From positions 1 through 23,503 of the forward strand of contig JAHBMJ010002013.1 of assembly GCA_018398765.1 (NCBI GenBank): a DNA stretch of 23,503 nucleotides, read 5' to 3'. The position numbers were made by a program, and so were the translations under genes. Shown here piece after piece: positions 10,834 through 19,178 of this stretch. The notes under the pieces were generated by a model. That model did not search any database and was not told where the DNA came from. It saw only the letters and a list, made by a program, of their open reading frames with translations. Source of the stretch: Chromera velia. Lineage: Eukaryota; Sar; Chromeraceae. Numbering within the stretch: the first letter of the stretch is position 1; every line of letters starts with the position of its first letter.

Positions 10834-11592
10834 CCGTGCGGTCGAAGGGAAGACATAGAGGATCCCGATGCCAAGCAGCTAGGCCTGTGTATGCGTGGCA
10901 GTGCGGTAAAACGGGGTTCATCTATTAATAAACCCTGTCCCAGACATGCAGTGGAGGAAATGAAAGAACAAAAGAATTAATTGGCGGATGCGAGACGATC
11001 AGAACGCGGGGTTGAAACCGGAGGGCTCGCTCCTGGGAGAAGGGAATTTTGCTACTGCAATTGGGTGGGACGGATCGGGTCATCACCGCAGTCCCCTCAG
11101 AAGTGAGTCAAGTCACAATCACAGAGAATTCCCCTGCGAATTGAGGGCCTGCCTGAAAATCTTGAGTCGAACTAGCCCTCAACTTTTTACGATTTTTGCA
11201 GTGATTGGCTTGCGCACGTTAGTCGATTAGTCCATTGATTTTAGTGGAACAACTTTGAAGTAGGAGACAACCATTATAGCTTTTTTGTACCATGCATGTT
11301 TTGCGTTGTGATACTTAGTGAAATATCCGCTTTAAACATCGCAAAAAATATTAGAAAAAAAAATTTTTGAGGACTGATTTCATGCATGTGTGATTTTGAA
11401 AGTTTTTTGAAATTGTTTGAACTTGTATAGCTTAAAACATGCATGCAACGACTCTTTTAAATCATGTTCAAAATTTATTTTTTTTATTCGGTACCGATTC
11501 CGAGTCGGCGGACGATAATGGAATCACATTCAAGTTGCATGGCATATGCATGTAAGTCATGATGTGATGGTGTGTTATGATGTATGAATTTT
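10834..11592. other. 3' UTR and AT-rich intergenic DNA without a gene
   Basis: The first ~100 bases are probably 3' UTR. The rest becomes AT-rich from about 11220, with T- and A-runs and several CATGCATG words. I see no reading frame with coding character and no RNA gene. Confidence 0.6.
10927..10932 (+). terminator. Possible AATAAA polyadenylation signal of the glucan synthase gene
   Basis: AATAAA lies 93 bases after the TAG stop, a plausible 3' UTR distance. Whether this lineage relies on AATAAA is uncertain, so this is a motif match only. Confidence 0.4.
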
Positions 11593-11596
11593 GTTA
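11593..11596. repeat. Target-site duplication, left copy (GTTA)
   Basis: GTTA immediately precedes the left LTR and is repeated directly after the right LTR. Four bases can match by chance, but the position is exactly where a duplication should be. Confidence 0.65.
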
Positions 11597-11868
11597 TGTT
11601 ATATTCCGCCTGAACAAATCTCTCGGCGGCTACGGTATGCCCAACCTTGGCTGTGCGGGGGCTACGGTATTTATTCTATCCCTGACATGCGCATCGATAT
11701 ATTTCGTGCTGTGGAGGTTCCAATCATCCTCTCCTCTGTCCGACGGTGTGACGATCTGTTCTTCTAGGTCCGAACTGATATCTTATCTAGGATCGTGATC
11801 TATAGATTCTGTCTTCCTGAAGCCGAGTCTAGACTGCTCTGGTATAGCAGCTAGCTCAGTGTACAACA
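11597..11868 (+). repeat. 5' LTR
   Basis: Begins TGTTATATTCC and ends GTGTACAACA, giving the canonical TG...CA ends. It aligns along its whole length with 13185-13459, apart from an 8-nt insertion here and an 11-nt one in the other copy. A TATA-like ATATATTT sits near 11697. Confidence 0.92.
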
Positions 11869-11880
11869 TGGTAGCAGCAC
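11869..11880 (+). other. Primer binding site, initiator tRNA-Met type
   Basis: TGGTAGCAG directly after the LTR is complementary to the 3' end CUGCUACCA found on eukaryotic initiator tRNA-Met, the primer used by Ty1/copia elements. The match stops after nine bases, so this lineage's own tRNA must be checked. Confidence 0.65.
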
Positions 11881-12159
11881 TCTGATTTCGCGATCCGGCT
11901 GCTACGACTCGCTCTTGCCTCTTTCGTTTCGAGGAGTCCATCTTTTGAGCTGGCGCTGCTTGCTGCCGGTTTGAACAAGACTTCTGGCAGAGATAGACAG
12001 ACGCAAACACACGCAACCCTTTCCTCTTCCACCCCATTTTCCGCTTCTTTGAATTTTTTAAATCACATTTCTCGGTGCCGTCTCTGTATACTCTCTGGAA
12101 GTGTATCTTTTATATTCTCTTCTGTCTTCTTGTTACTTTCTTTTACGCTAGCCAACAAA

Positions 12160-13020
12160 ATGTCCGTTTTGCACGAAATGCGCTCAACAGTGGACGCCCT
12201 TCAGCAGGCGTGTCTTCTCCCTTCCGCTGCTTCGATGGACCAACTGGAAGACTACTACATCAACCTCGCGGTCCATGCCCACAACTCTTTGTCTCTACTT
12301 TTTCGGTCCTGTTTCGTTGTTCCAGAACGGGTCCCTTTTTCCTGGGAAGGGAAGAAGCGCTCCCGTGGAAAGCGTGGAGGCTCCTCCTCCAAAAAGAAAT
12401 CTGAAGCCACGCAGCCTGAGCCCAACCGACCTGCATCATCCTTCCTTTCTCTTTCTCCCCGTTCAAACCCTGACCCCGCTCACCCTATCGGCCCATGTGC
12501 CTCATCCCGTCCGCTCGTCCTCACAAACGCCTCCTCTTGTTTCTCTGACGGTCATGAGTTGACTCCACCTGTCACTCTCGGTCTGTCTAATACCAATCCA
12601 GATCGCAGCGTTCGGGAAAACCTGCCTGTCGCCCTCTCTTCTCTACCAAAAGAGAAAAGGCGACAACAGAAGAAGGAGCGGCGTGCTGTGGCTGTCAGTG
12701 CACGGTCCAAAGAGGAGAATTTGTTACGTTCTCCTCCAACAGCCCCCACCACCTCTTTGAAATCTTGTCTGAAGAAGCTTGAGTCAAACAACCTGGGCTC
12801 AGGCTCTGCCGTTGTCAACACAACTCCTCGAGAGCCCCCAGACCCCCCAAAGGAGCCTCAGCTGATCCCTGTGATCAAATGGAGATCACACGTCATCCCT
12901 GACCTCTACGCAGTGGACACGCACCTCCGCTGTCCCGCTGTGACTCGGGCTGAGCGAGAGGCCATGGCGACTGTTTGTTCCCCCAACGGGAAGGATACTC
13001 CTTACCATTCTCGGGTTTAG
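12160..13020 (+). CDS. Gag-like protein of the LTR element, 286 residues, C-terminus cut by a TAG
   Basis: The start ATG (12160) follows the context CAACAAA and is the first in frame inside the likely transcript leader, although the frame stays open upstream. The N-terminal ~60 residues look helical and hydrophobic. A strongly basic patch (KKRSRGKRGGSSSKKK, about residues 65-80) and a second one (KEKRRQQKKERR, about 164-175) could bind RNA. The middle is Pro/Ser-rich. I find no CCHC zinc knuckle, protease or polymerase motif, and no family I recognise, so Gag-like rests on position and basic character. After the TAG the same frame continues for 29 codons to a TAG at 13108-13110 with similar composition, suggesting the first stop is a later mutation or a readthrough site. 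Confidence 0.6.
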   Translation: MSVLHEMRSTVDALQQACLLPSAASMDQLEDYYINLAVHAHNSLSLLFRSCFVVPERVPFSWEGKKRSRGKRGGSSSKKKSEATQPEPNRPASSFLSLSPRSNPDPAHPIGPCASSRPLVLTNASSCFSDGHELTPPVTLGLSNTNPDRSVRENLPVALSSLPKEKRRQQKKERRAVAVSARSKEENLLRSPPTAPTTSLKSCLKKLESNNLGSGSAVVNTTPREPPDPPKEPQLIPVIKWRSHVIPDLYAVDTHLRCPAVTRAEREAMATVCSPNGKDTPYHSRV

Positions 13021-13150
13021 GTTGATCCGACTACCATCCCTGTCCCCGACAAAGCAAAGCTTGCCGCAAAACTTGCTTCTTTAGGACGTCTGCCTTGTAC
13101 TGACAGGTAGATGGCATGGTGGGATCGATACTGGCTGTGAATTTGTTCAC

Positions 13151-13180
13151 AGAAAAAAAAAAAAGAAAAAAAAAGGGGAA
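13151..13180 (+). other. Polypurine tract
   Basis: Thirty consecutive purines ending AAAAGGGGAA, four bases before the right LTR. This is the expected place and composition for plus-strand priming. Confidence 0.85.
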
Positions 13181-13184
13181 TCTG

Positions 13185-13459
13185 TGTTGTGTTCCGCCTG
13201 AACGTGGCTCACACAAATCTCTTAGCGGCTGCGGCATGCCCAACCTTGGTTGTGTAGGGGCCACAGTATTTATTCCATCTTTAATATGCGCATCGATATA
13301 TTTCGTGCTCTGGAGGTTCCAATTATCCTCTCCTCTGTCTGACGATCTGTTCTTCTAGGTCCGAACTGACATCCTATCCAGAATCGTAATCTATAGATTC
13401 TGTCTTCCTGGAGCCGAGTCTAGACTGCTCTGGTATAGCAGCTAGCTCAGTATACAACA
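13185..13459 (+). repeat. 3' LTR
   Basis: Begins TGTTGTGTTCC and ends GTATACAACA. It pairs with the left LTR with about 26 substitutions by eye, nearly all transitions, plus two indels. Confidence 0.92.
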
Positions 13460-13463
13460 GTTA
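13460..13463. repeat. Target-site duplication, right copy (GTTA)
   Basis: GTTA follows the last base of the 3' LTR and matches the four bases before the 5' LTR. Confidence 0.65.
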
Positions 13464-13491
13464 TGTCTAGTACCAAGTAGTCATGGACTCG

Positions 13492-13519
13492 TATATATAT
13501 ATATATATATATATATATT
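13492..13519. repeat. (TA)n microsatellite
   Basis: About 14 TA units, 30 bp beyond the retrotransposon's right end. Confidence 0.95.
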
Positions 13520-14143
13520 CTCTAGCATATTCTTTTCAATATCATTAATTTTAAAAAGGTTTAAAATCTGTGATGTGTAATATGATGATTAAGGGTTAAA
13601 TCCTAGATTTAGCGACGCCAAATCTAAATGTTATACTCTTAATCTAGACGTAGGCAGTTGAATCTAGCCTGAGGTGAGTGAGACTGATGGGCGGGACCGA
13701 TTGGGAAGGCGGCTGCATAGTCTGCACCGCATGCCTTTCGGGACTGGCCGGGCAGATCAACTCCGACGTCGTGCATACATTTGAGGTCGATACAGATACA
13801 GATCGAGAAGCATACATTACATGCAATCATTATATGGATTGAGACATGTTGATTGAACAGAATGACATGTAAGGGAAGAGAGCAGTCGTTCTTTAATATC
13901 AGTCCACTTCCGGAAGACGTCGCTGAGTCTAGGAGGTAGCAGACTAAACTGTCAAGCTGTTGACAAGCAACATAGCTTCCCTCATCTCATCCCTAAGAGT
14001 AGAAAAAGATCTTATATACACCGATATATAGACAGAGATCAAATTTTTTTCTTTTTTCAACTTAGGTGTGTATGTCTATCAGTTTTTATATTTGATAGGA
14101 ATTAAGTCTATAATTTCTAACACTGCGATCTAGACTGCGACAT

Positions 14144-14156
14144 ACTTACTTACTTA

Positions 14157-14187
<31 letters not shown>
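14144..14187. repeat. (ACTT)n tetranucleotide repeat
   Basis: About eleven ACTT units with one ATTT variant. Confidence 0.95.
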
Positions 14188-14380
14188 GATGGTGCCAATA
14201 ATCATGGTGGTTTAGCGTAGAGTGTCCAAAACTAGAGATAAATGGCAACTCATGTATGCATGCAGTTGTAAATAGATGGTCATAAGTCTGACATAAGATG
14301 AAGCAAGCCGCCGCAGCTTAGCCTGCATTTCCGGATGAGCATGAACTACCACAACCTAGACCACAACCCTCCGCATGAGC

Positions 14381-14439
14381 ATGTTAGACTAAATGTTAGA
14401 AATAATGCAGCAAATTATGCTAGAAATTATGTCTAACAT
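14381..14439. repeat. Small inverted repeat
   Basis: ATGTTAGAC at 14381-14389 is the reverse complement of GTCTAACAT at 14431-14439, enclosing a 41-nt AT-rich loop. It may be a hairpin or chance in AT-rich DNA. Confidence 0.5.
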
Positions 14440-14943
14440 CTAAAAAACTGGAGTCTGTATATACGAGTAATTTAAAATCTATGTAGTTTAAAATTATCTC
14501 ACTTTCCTACCTTCTAATTTCTATTACATAATTTTCTATCATGTTTTTCTATATTTTTCAAATCACTTTTTACATGGTTTTTCTATTAATTTTCAAATTT
14601 TTTTTTGCTGTGTATAGCGCTAATACCGCTAGTAATCTGAAACGTACATGCTTAGGTAAATGCAAGTTATCATGCAACGTACGTTTTACCTAATGTTTTA
14701 CATTGAACTAATTTATGAATTTCAATTGAAGTGCTTGAGTATCTATGCATGATGTGTAACGCATCTCTGGGTGGTTGAAGTGTTTTTCTTAGTTTTTCTC
14801 TTTGGTTCCATGAATTCATCGCCTGGCATGATTGTTTGGGGATGTTCTATCAATTATATGTTTTCTATGGTGTTCAGGCTCCAAAGTGAATGCTCACAGA
14901 CTGCCCTTTGCCATTGGGATACGATGGCTGGCGGGTTTAGTCA

Positions 14944-14967
14944 CATCATCATCATCATCATCATCAG
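14944..14967. repeat. (ATC)n trinucleotide repeat
   Basis: About seven ATC units. Confidence 0.9.
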
Positions 14968-15226
14968 TGGGCTCGACCCGTCACGCAGTCCAAGCAGCCC
15001 ACAGTCCGAGCTCTTGGTCGAAGTAGGGAGTGGCTGCAAGTATGCAACCTTCACACTGACAAACGTGGTCCCCCCTTCTGATCACAAGAGCGCATACCCT
15101 TTCATTAGTGCAATTGTGCTATTAATATACCCATTTACAGCTGGACAAGGACTTGGTGACTTTTTCCTCATCAAGCTTACAGGTCGTCACGGAGAAGCAG
15201 AGACAGGCAGGGCAAGTGTCCTGGTG

Positions 15227-16138
15227 TCATAGGAAAATGTGAACCGACGACGATATGGGGGCTCTGCAGAAGGGGCAATCCGTCAGCTCGCTTGCGCACT
15301 CCATGCAGATTTTTGTGTGTCCACAGGGTTGAAGTGCACAGTTTCGGATCCTCTCCATGCATATGCTGCATGCTTGCTTGGGGTCGCTCGTTCTTGGAGT
15401 TGGCTTCCGTGGAGGTGGCGGCGCAGTGGGTGCCACAGGTGGTGGTGGGGATCGAACAGACTGAATTACATCTCGAGGGCGCCCTGGCGTTGACCCCCTG
15501 GAGTCCATTGCGTGGTAAGCGCGCGTGTCTGTTTGCCGTCGCCGCCGAGATCGCCATCGGATTCCTTCACAACAGCATCGCCATCGGATTCCTTCCCAAC
15601 AGAACCGCCCCCCATTTTCTCTCCAGTGCTGCCATGTTTTGCCCACAGCGAAACATCCACCGAAGACAATCATCCCCAGTTGAAGGAGGAAGAACAATCC
15701 CGTGATTTGGTCTCCTCCGGTGCCCTGGTAGATTTCTATGGCAATGCGGAACCAGATAAGAAAGATGACCACAAAGACAAACACCGTGAACAAGACAGAG
15801 CACATTGCGTCTGGCAGAAAGGCTTTCAATACAGTGAAAGGTTTTGAACGGGTTTGAATGTTACCATCAATTTCTGCAAACGAAAAGGACAGAGCAACAA
15901 ACACAGCTGCAATTACCGAGAGATGTACCAATGTATACAATTCGCAAGATCGCCTCGGGCAGTTCCCGGGTTTGCTGACTGACCTTGATATGGATTGGGA
16001 GAAGAGCAACGCATGCAGCGCTCGGGGGGAAAGTCGCGCATGCTTAATTTGCATGCCGCGTACGCGAGACCGGCATAGACCGGCCGGGCCGCATTCGCGA
16101 ACCATTTTTTCTCTTTTTAAGGCCCCGTTTGCATGCAA
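15227..16138 (-). CDS. Membrane-anchored RING-HC (C3HC4) protein, probable E3 ubiquitin ligase, 303 residues
   Basis: An uninterrupted minus-strand frame. Three hydrophobic helices lie at about residues 68-88, 112-136 and 146-166. A basic linker, a Pro-rich stretch (about 231-243) and a C-terminal RING follow. The zinc ligands are complete: C257, C260, C272, H274, C278, C281, C288 and C291, with the spacing C-x2-C-x11-C-x-H-x3-C-x2-C-x6-C-x2-C. The single His and the CGH core resemble the RING-HC of MUL1/IAP-type ligases, which transfer ubiquitin from an E2 to membrane-proximal substrates. A 27-nt direct repeat (15550-15603) doubles the motif EGIRWR in the linker. The start could be M1 (16138), M12 (16105) or M29 (16054); the later ones leave more room for the promoter. 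Substrate and organelle cannot be told. Confidence 0.85.
   Translation of the reverse strand: MHANGALKREKMVRECGPAGLCRSRVRGMQIKHARLSPRALHALLFSQSISRSVSKPGNCPRRSCELYTLVHLSVIAAVFVALSFSFAEIDGNIQTRSKPFTVLKAFLPDAMCSVLFTVFVFVVIFLIWFRIAIEIYQGTGGDQITGLFFLLQLGMIVFGGCFAVGKTWQHWRENGGRFCWEGIRWRCCCEGIRWRSRRRRQTDTRAYHAMDSRGSTPGRPRDVIQSVRSPPPPVAPTAPPPPRKPTPRTSDPKQACSICMERIRNCALQPCGHTKICMECASELTDCPFCRAPISSSVHIFL
15550..15603. repeat. 27-bp in-frame tandem duplication in the RING gene
   Basis: Two adjacent copies of ATCGCCATCGGATTCCTTC plus eight more bases differ at two positions. They duplicate nine residues in the basic linker without breaking frame. Confidence 0.85.
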
Positions 16139-16424
16139 ATTTGGAATTTTTCCGGGACACGCGCGGAGACGCGCGCGTCTCCTTTTTAAGGTTTTCCATG
16201 CATTTTAAGATTTAGCCTGCATTTTGAAGCATGCATCTAAAAAGAGACCGGCCGGGCAGATCCAATTCGGTGGATTCACCTCAGCTGACAAAACTCTTCT
16301 GTCGACGCACATCTCTAAGCAGACAGTGTTGTGCTCACTCGATCAACTGCGAAGTGACCCGACTTCATCACTCTACCCTCTCACAGCAGCTGTTGATCGT
16401 CAATACTTTCTTCAGAACAGCACA
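16008..16424. promoter_or_regulatory. Divergent promoter region with a GCATGC cluster and palindromes
   Basis: Lies between the head-to-head RING gene and the wall-protein gene, whose ATGs are 286 bp apart. GCATGC occurs at 16011, 16038, 16051, 16131 and 16229; the first three overlap the longest possible RING reading frame. TTTGCATGCAAA (16128-16139) is a perfect 12-nt palindrome and GGAGACGCGCGCGTCTCC (16165-16182) a perfect 18-nt one. CTTTTTAAGG occurs twice, near 16112 and 16182. GCATGC is a known core for ApiAP2 factors in apicomplexans. That these sites act here is inference. Confidence 0.5.
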
Positions 16425-19178
16425 ATGAAGTTCCTTGCCATTCCCCTTGCCTTCGCATTGGCGGCTGCCCACCCCCAGGGGATCACCTACACGTGTCCTG
16501 CCGGCTATCAACTGAGCGGGCACATGTGCACCAGCACTGAAACTGTTCCCCAGAGAATTGAGAGAGTCCCTCAGACCGAGCACGTGGCACCCCAAACCTC
16601 CTGTCCTAAGGTGAGTGCTGCTTCCCGTCTCCTCTTCAGTCGGTCCTTTCTTGTCATTCCCTGTGACGTTTTCTCCCTTTTTCTCCCTGAATCCCTGTCT
16701 CCTCTCCTGTCTCTTTGGGTTCCCATCGTGCAGGGCGCCCAGATGTCCGGATCCTCCTGCACCTTCACGACCCAGCGTCCCAGAGTGGCCGAACGTATCC
16801 CGCACCAGGTCCCCTTCACCACCTGCCCCACCGGAACCTCCGGTCCCAACTCCTCCGGCATGTGCACCTCCACCAGGATGGTGCGCGTCCCCTCTGTCAA
16901 GTCCCGCGATGTCCCCGTGACCTCCACGCACGTCGAGAGGGAGCCGTACAGCGTTCCCGTCTCCAAGCAGGTCTCCGTCCCCGGTGCTCCTACCTGTCCC
17001 GCTGGCTCCACCATGTCTGGGGGTGCGTGCACCGTGACCGGCACTACCACCGAGTACTCCACTGAGGACGTCCCCGTCTCCCTCTCCATCCCCGTGAACA
17101 CTCCCGTGTCCTCCTCTGTGTGCCCCTCCGGCACCTCCACTCGAAGCGGTGCTTGCGTTGCTCGTCTGTCCGCTCAGTCTGTCGAGCAGGGCTCCTCCTC
17201 GAGGTCTGTTCGCATCCCCACTCTGTCCTCCCGCCCCGCCACCTTCAACCTCCCCGCCTCCACCCTCAAGACCGGTGAGACATGCCCCCAGGGTACCCAG
17301 TCTCAGGGCGACGGCACGTGTACTGTGACTCTAAAGACTTCCTCCCTGGAGTCCTATGAGGTCCCCGTCTCCTCCCAGATCCCCAAGACTGACTCCATCC
17401 CCCAGACCCTCACTCTGACCAGACAGCACCTTGTGCCCTCCTACTCCTGCCCCCCTGGCTCCACCAGCTCCGGCTCTGGCGCCTCCCTCACCTGCACCGT
17501 CACGCTGCCCACTGCCACTCCCACCACCACCTCTGTCCCCCGCACGGTCAAGCGGGCCCGCTTCGAGAAGAGACCTGTCACTGTGACCGTCAGCCGGGTT
17601 GAGTCCACCCCCGTGTACTACTGCCCCTCCGGCACCACCGAGACCCCCTCTGGTGAGTGCTCTGTGACCGTTACCATCCGAACCCCAGTGACCAAGTCTG
17701 AGACCCACTCCGAGTGCCCTGCCGGCTCTAAGGAGTACAACCCCGGGCAGATGGGGACCACTTCCTCCAAGGGCATGTCCACCACCTGCAAGGAGCAGAT
17801 CTCCGTCTCCGTCCCCGCCACCCTCATTCCCGGAGGCTCCAAGGGCGCCGCCACCTACGCCTGCCCCACCGGCACCACTCCCATGGGAGAGGGCGCCTCC
17901 ATGACTTGTTCTACTCAGACGTCAGTTCCTTTAATTTTCGTTTTGTTTGCCTCCTCTCTGACCTCCCTGTTGGCCGCCTCCTCTTTCTTTTGTCCCCTCT
18001 GAAGATGTCATGTCATCTCCCTTCTTGTGGTCCTTCAGTCAACTCACTCTCGCTTCTTCTCGATGTCTCTCAATCAACTCGCTCACCGATCTCTTGACGT
18101 TTCTTTTGACCTCCGTTTTCCTCTCCCCCCTCGCGCCTGCAGGTATCAGTCGGTTCCTATGCAGACTTTCACCACCACCTCCGTTGACTACGAAACCTCC
18201 ACCGTCACTGAGACCGTGCCCCAGCTCTACCGCTACGAGACCCGCACAGTTCAGGAGACCGCAACGACAGAGCAGGTCGTGACTGTCTACGACGATGTCA
18301 CCCTTTCTGAGACCAAGGCCTCCCTTGAGACTTCCACCTACACCGAGACTGTTCCCGCCATTGTCTCCTACTCCGTCGCTTCCACCTCTGAGCAGGTCAC
18401 CGTCAACAACGACAGAGTCTCGTACGAGTCCTGCTCCAGGGACATGGCCACGTGCTCGACTGCCGGGCCCAACGGCATGTCGGCCTGCTGCCTCACTGAG
18501 ACCAGATACAGGGTCAAGACCGACACCTACACTGAGACCGTCCCTGCTGTCCCCACCTACTTCACTGAGGAGGTGTCGGAGTCTCAGACCGTCGAGGAGA
18601 CCTTCCAGACTTACGAGATGACCACTCTCTCTGAGACCTCCCACTCCGTCTCCACTGACTTCAACGAGGAAAGTGTCGGCATGAACGAGCTCGTTGAGTT
18701 CGAGACCACCTACCAGCCCCAGCAGGTCTCTGAGACCAAGATTGTCTCCCGCTCCGTGCCCATGACCGAGACAGTCTCTTCCATCCCCACCTTCGAGACT
18801 CAGACCGTACAGGAGACTGCCTCCTCCGAGAGAGTCAGTACCTCTGCCTCCAAGAGCACCATGAGGGTCAGCGAGATGGAATTCGAGATGGAGGCCCATA
18901 CCGACTCTGTCCCTGCCGAGACCAACTACCGCACTGAGTACACCACCTCCTTCTCCTGCCCTGCCGGCACGGTTGACAGTGGCACCGCCTGCATCCGCAC
19001 CCGCTCCGTTGAGCCCAACACCAGCTGCCCTGCCGGCACGACCATGTCCGGGGGCTCCTGCACGAGAACCACATGGACCTCGGTCTCCTCTTGCCCCAAG
19101 GGCTTCTCCGACACGGGCTCCATGTGCACCAAGACAGTGAACATCCCCGCCACACCCAACATGAACTTCTCTCATTAA
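16425..19178 (+). CDS. Secreted Cys- and Thr-rich wall-type protein (oocyst-wall-protein-like), about 802 residues
   Basis: Three exons, 16425-16610, 16734-17920 and 18143-19178, join in frame. The start ATG begins a clear signal peptide (MKFLAIPLAFALAAA), so the product is secreted. The first ~457 residues carry ten two-cysteine modules of the form CPxG...C-T, such as CPAGSTMSGGACTVT. The first intron splits one of them between CPK and G. A Cys-poor middle (about 458-710) repeats a degenerate ETxTYTETVPAxxxY unit, with one short Cys cluster (CSRDMATCSTAGPNGMSACC). Three more CPxG modules end the protein. Alternating CPxG Cys pairs and ETVP linkers recall apicomplexan COWP/oocyst wall proteins, though the classic six-Cys repeat is not seen, so membership is tentative. 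Strong preference for C- and G-ending codons suggests high expression. No membrane anchor is visible. Confidence 0.88.

Larger units (their letters stand above)
11597..13459 (+). mobile_element. Compact non-autonomous LTR retrotransposon
   Basis: Two direct repeats of 272 and 275 bp, both starting TGTT and ending CAACA, flank a 1,316-bp interior. The element has a primer binding site directly after the left LTR, a polypurine tract directly before the right LTR, and a 4-bp flanking duplication GTTA. The interior holds a single Gag-like reading frame. There is no protease, integrase, reverse transcriptase or RNase H, and no room for them, so it must depend on an autonomous relative. It resembles the TR-GAG/TRIM class of short LTR elements. 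The LTRs differ at about 10 percent of positions, so the insertion is not recent. Confidence 0.9.
13520..15226. other. AT-rich gene-free region
   Basis: Contains a CTTA tetranucleotide array, a CAT array and a small inverted repeat. Frames such as the one at 14771-15232 lack any recognisable motif, contain a run of isoleucines produced by the CAT repeat, and partly overlap the RING gene, so I do not call them genes. Confidence 0.6.

Noticed and set aside
11843-11866. tRNA-like string TAGCTCAGT near the end of each LTR
   Set aside because: It resembles a tRNA D-arm/A-box start but lacks the following GG, and no anticodon, T-arm or acceptor stem follows.
14771-15232. 153-codon + strand frame
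   Set aside because: It contains an isoleucine run from the ATC repeat, has no motif, and its end overlaps the well supported RING gene on the other strand.
13747-16260. GGCCGGGCAGATC shared between 13747 and 16249
   Set aside because: A 13-nt match with little flanking similarity; could be an old repeat fragment but too short to claim.
16368-17140. Minus-strand open frames opposite the wall protein exons 1 and 2
   Set aside because: Same cause: the biased codon use on the + strand leaves the antisense frames free of stops.
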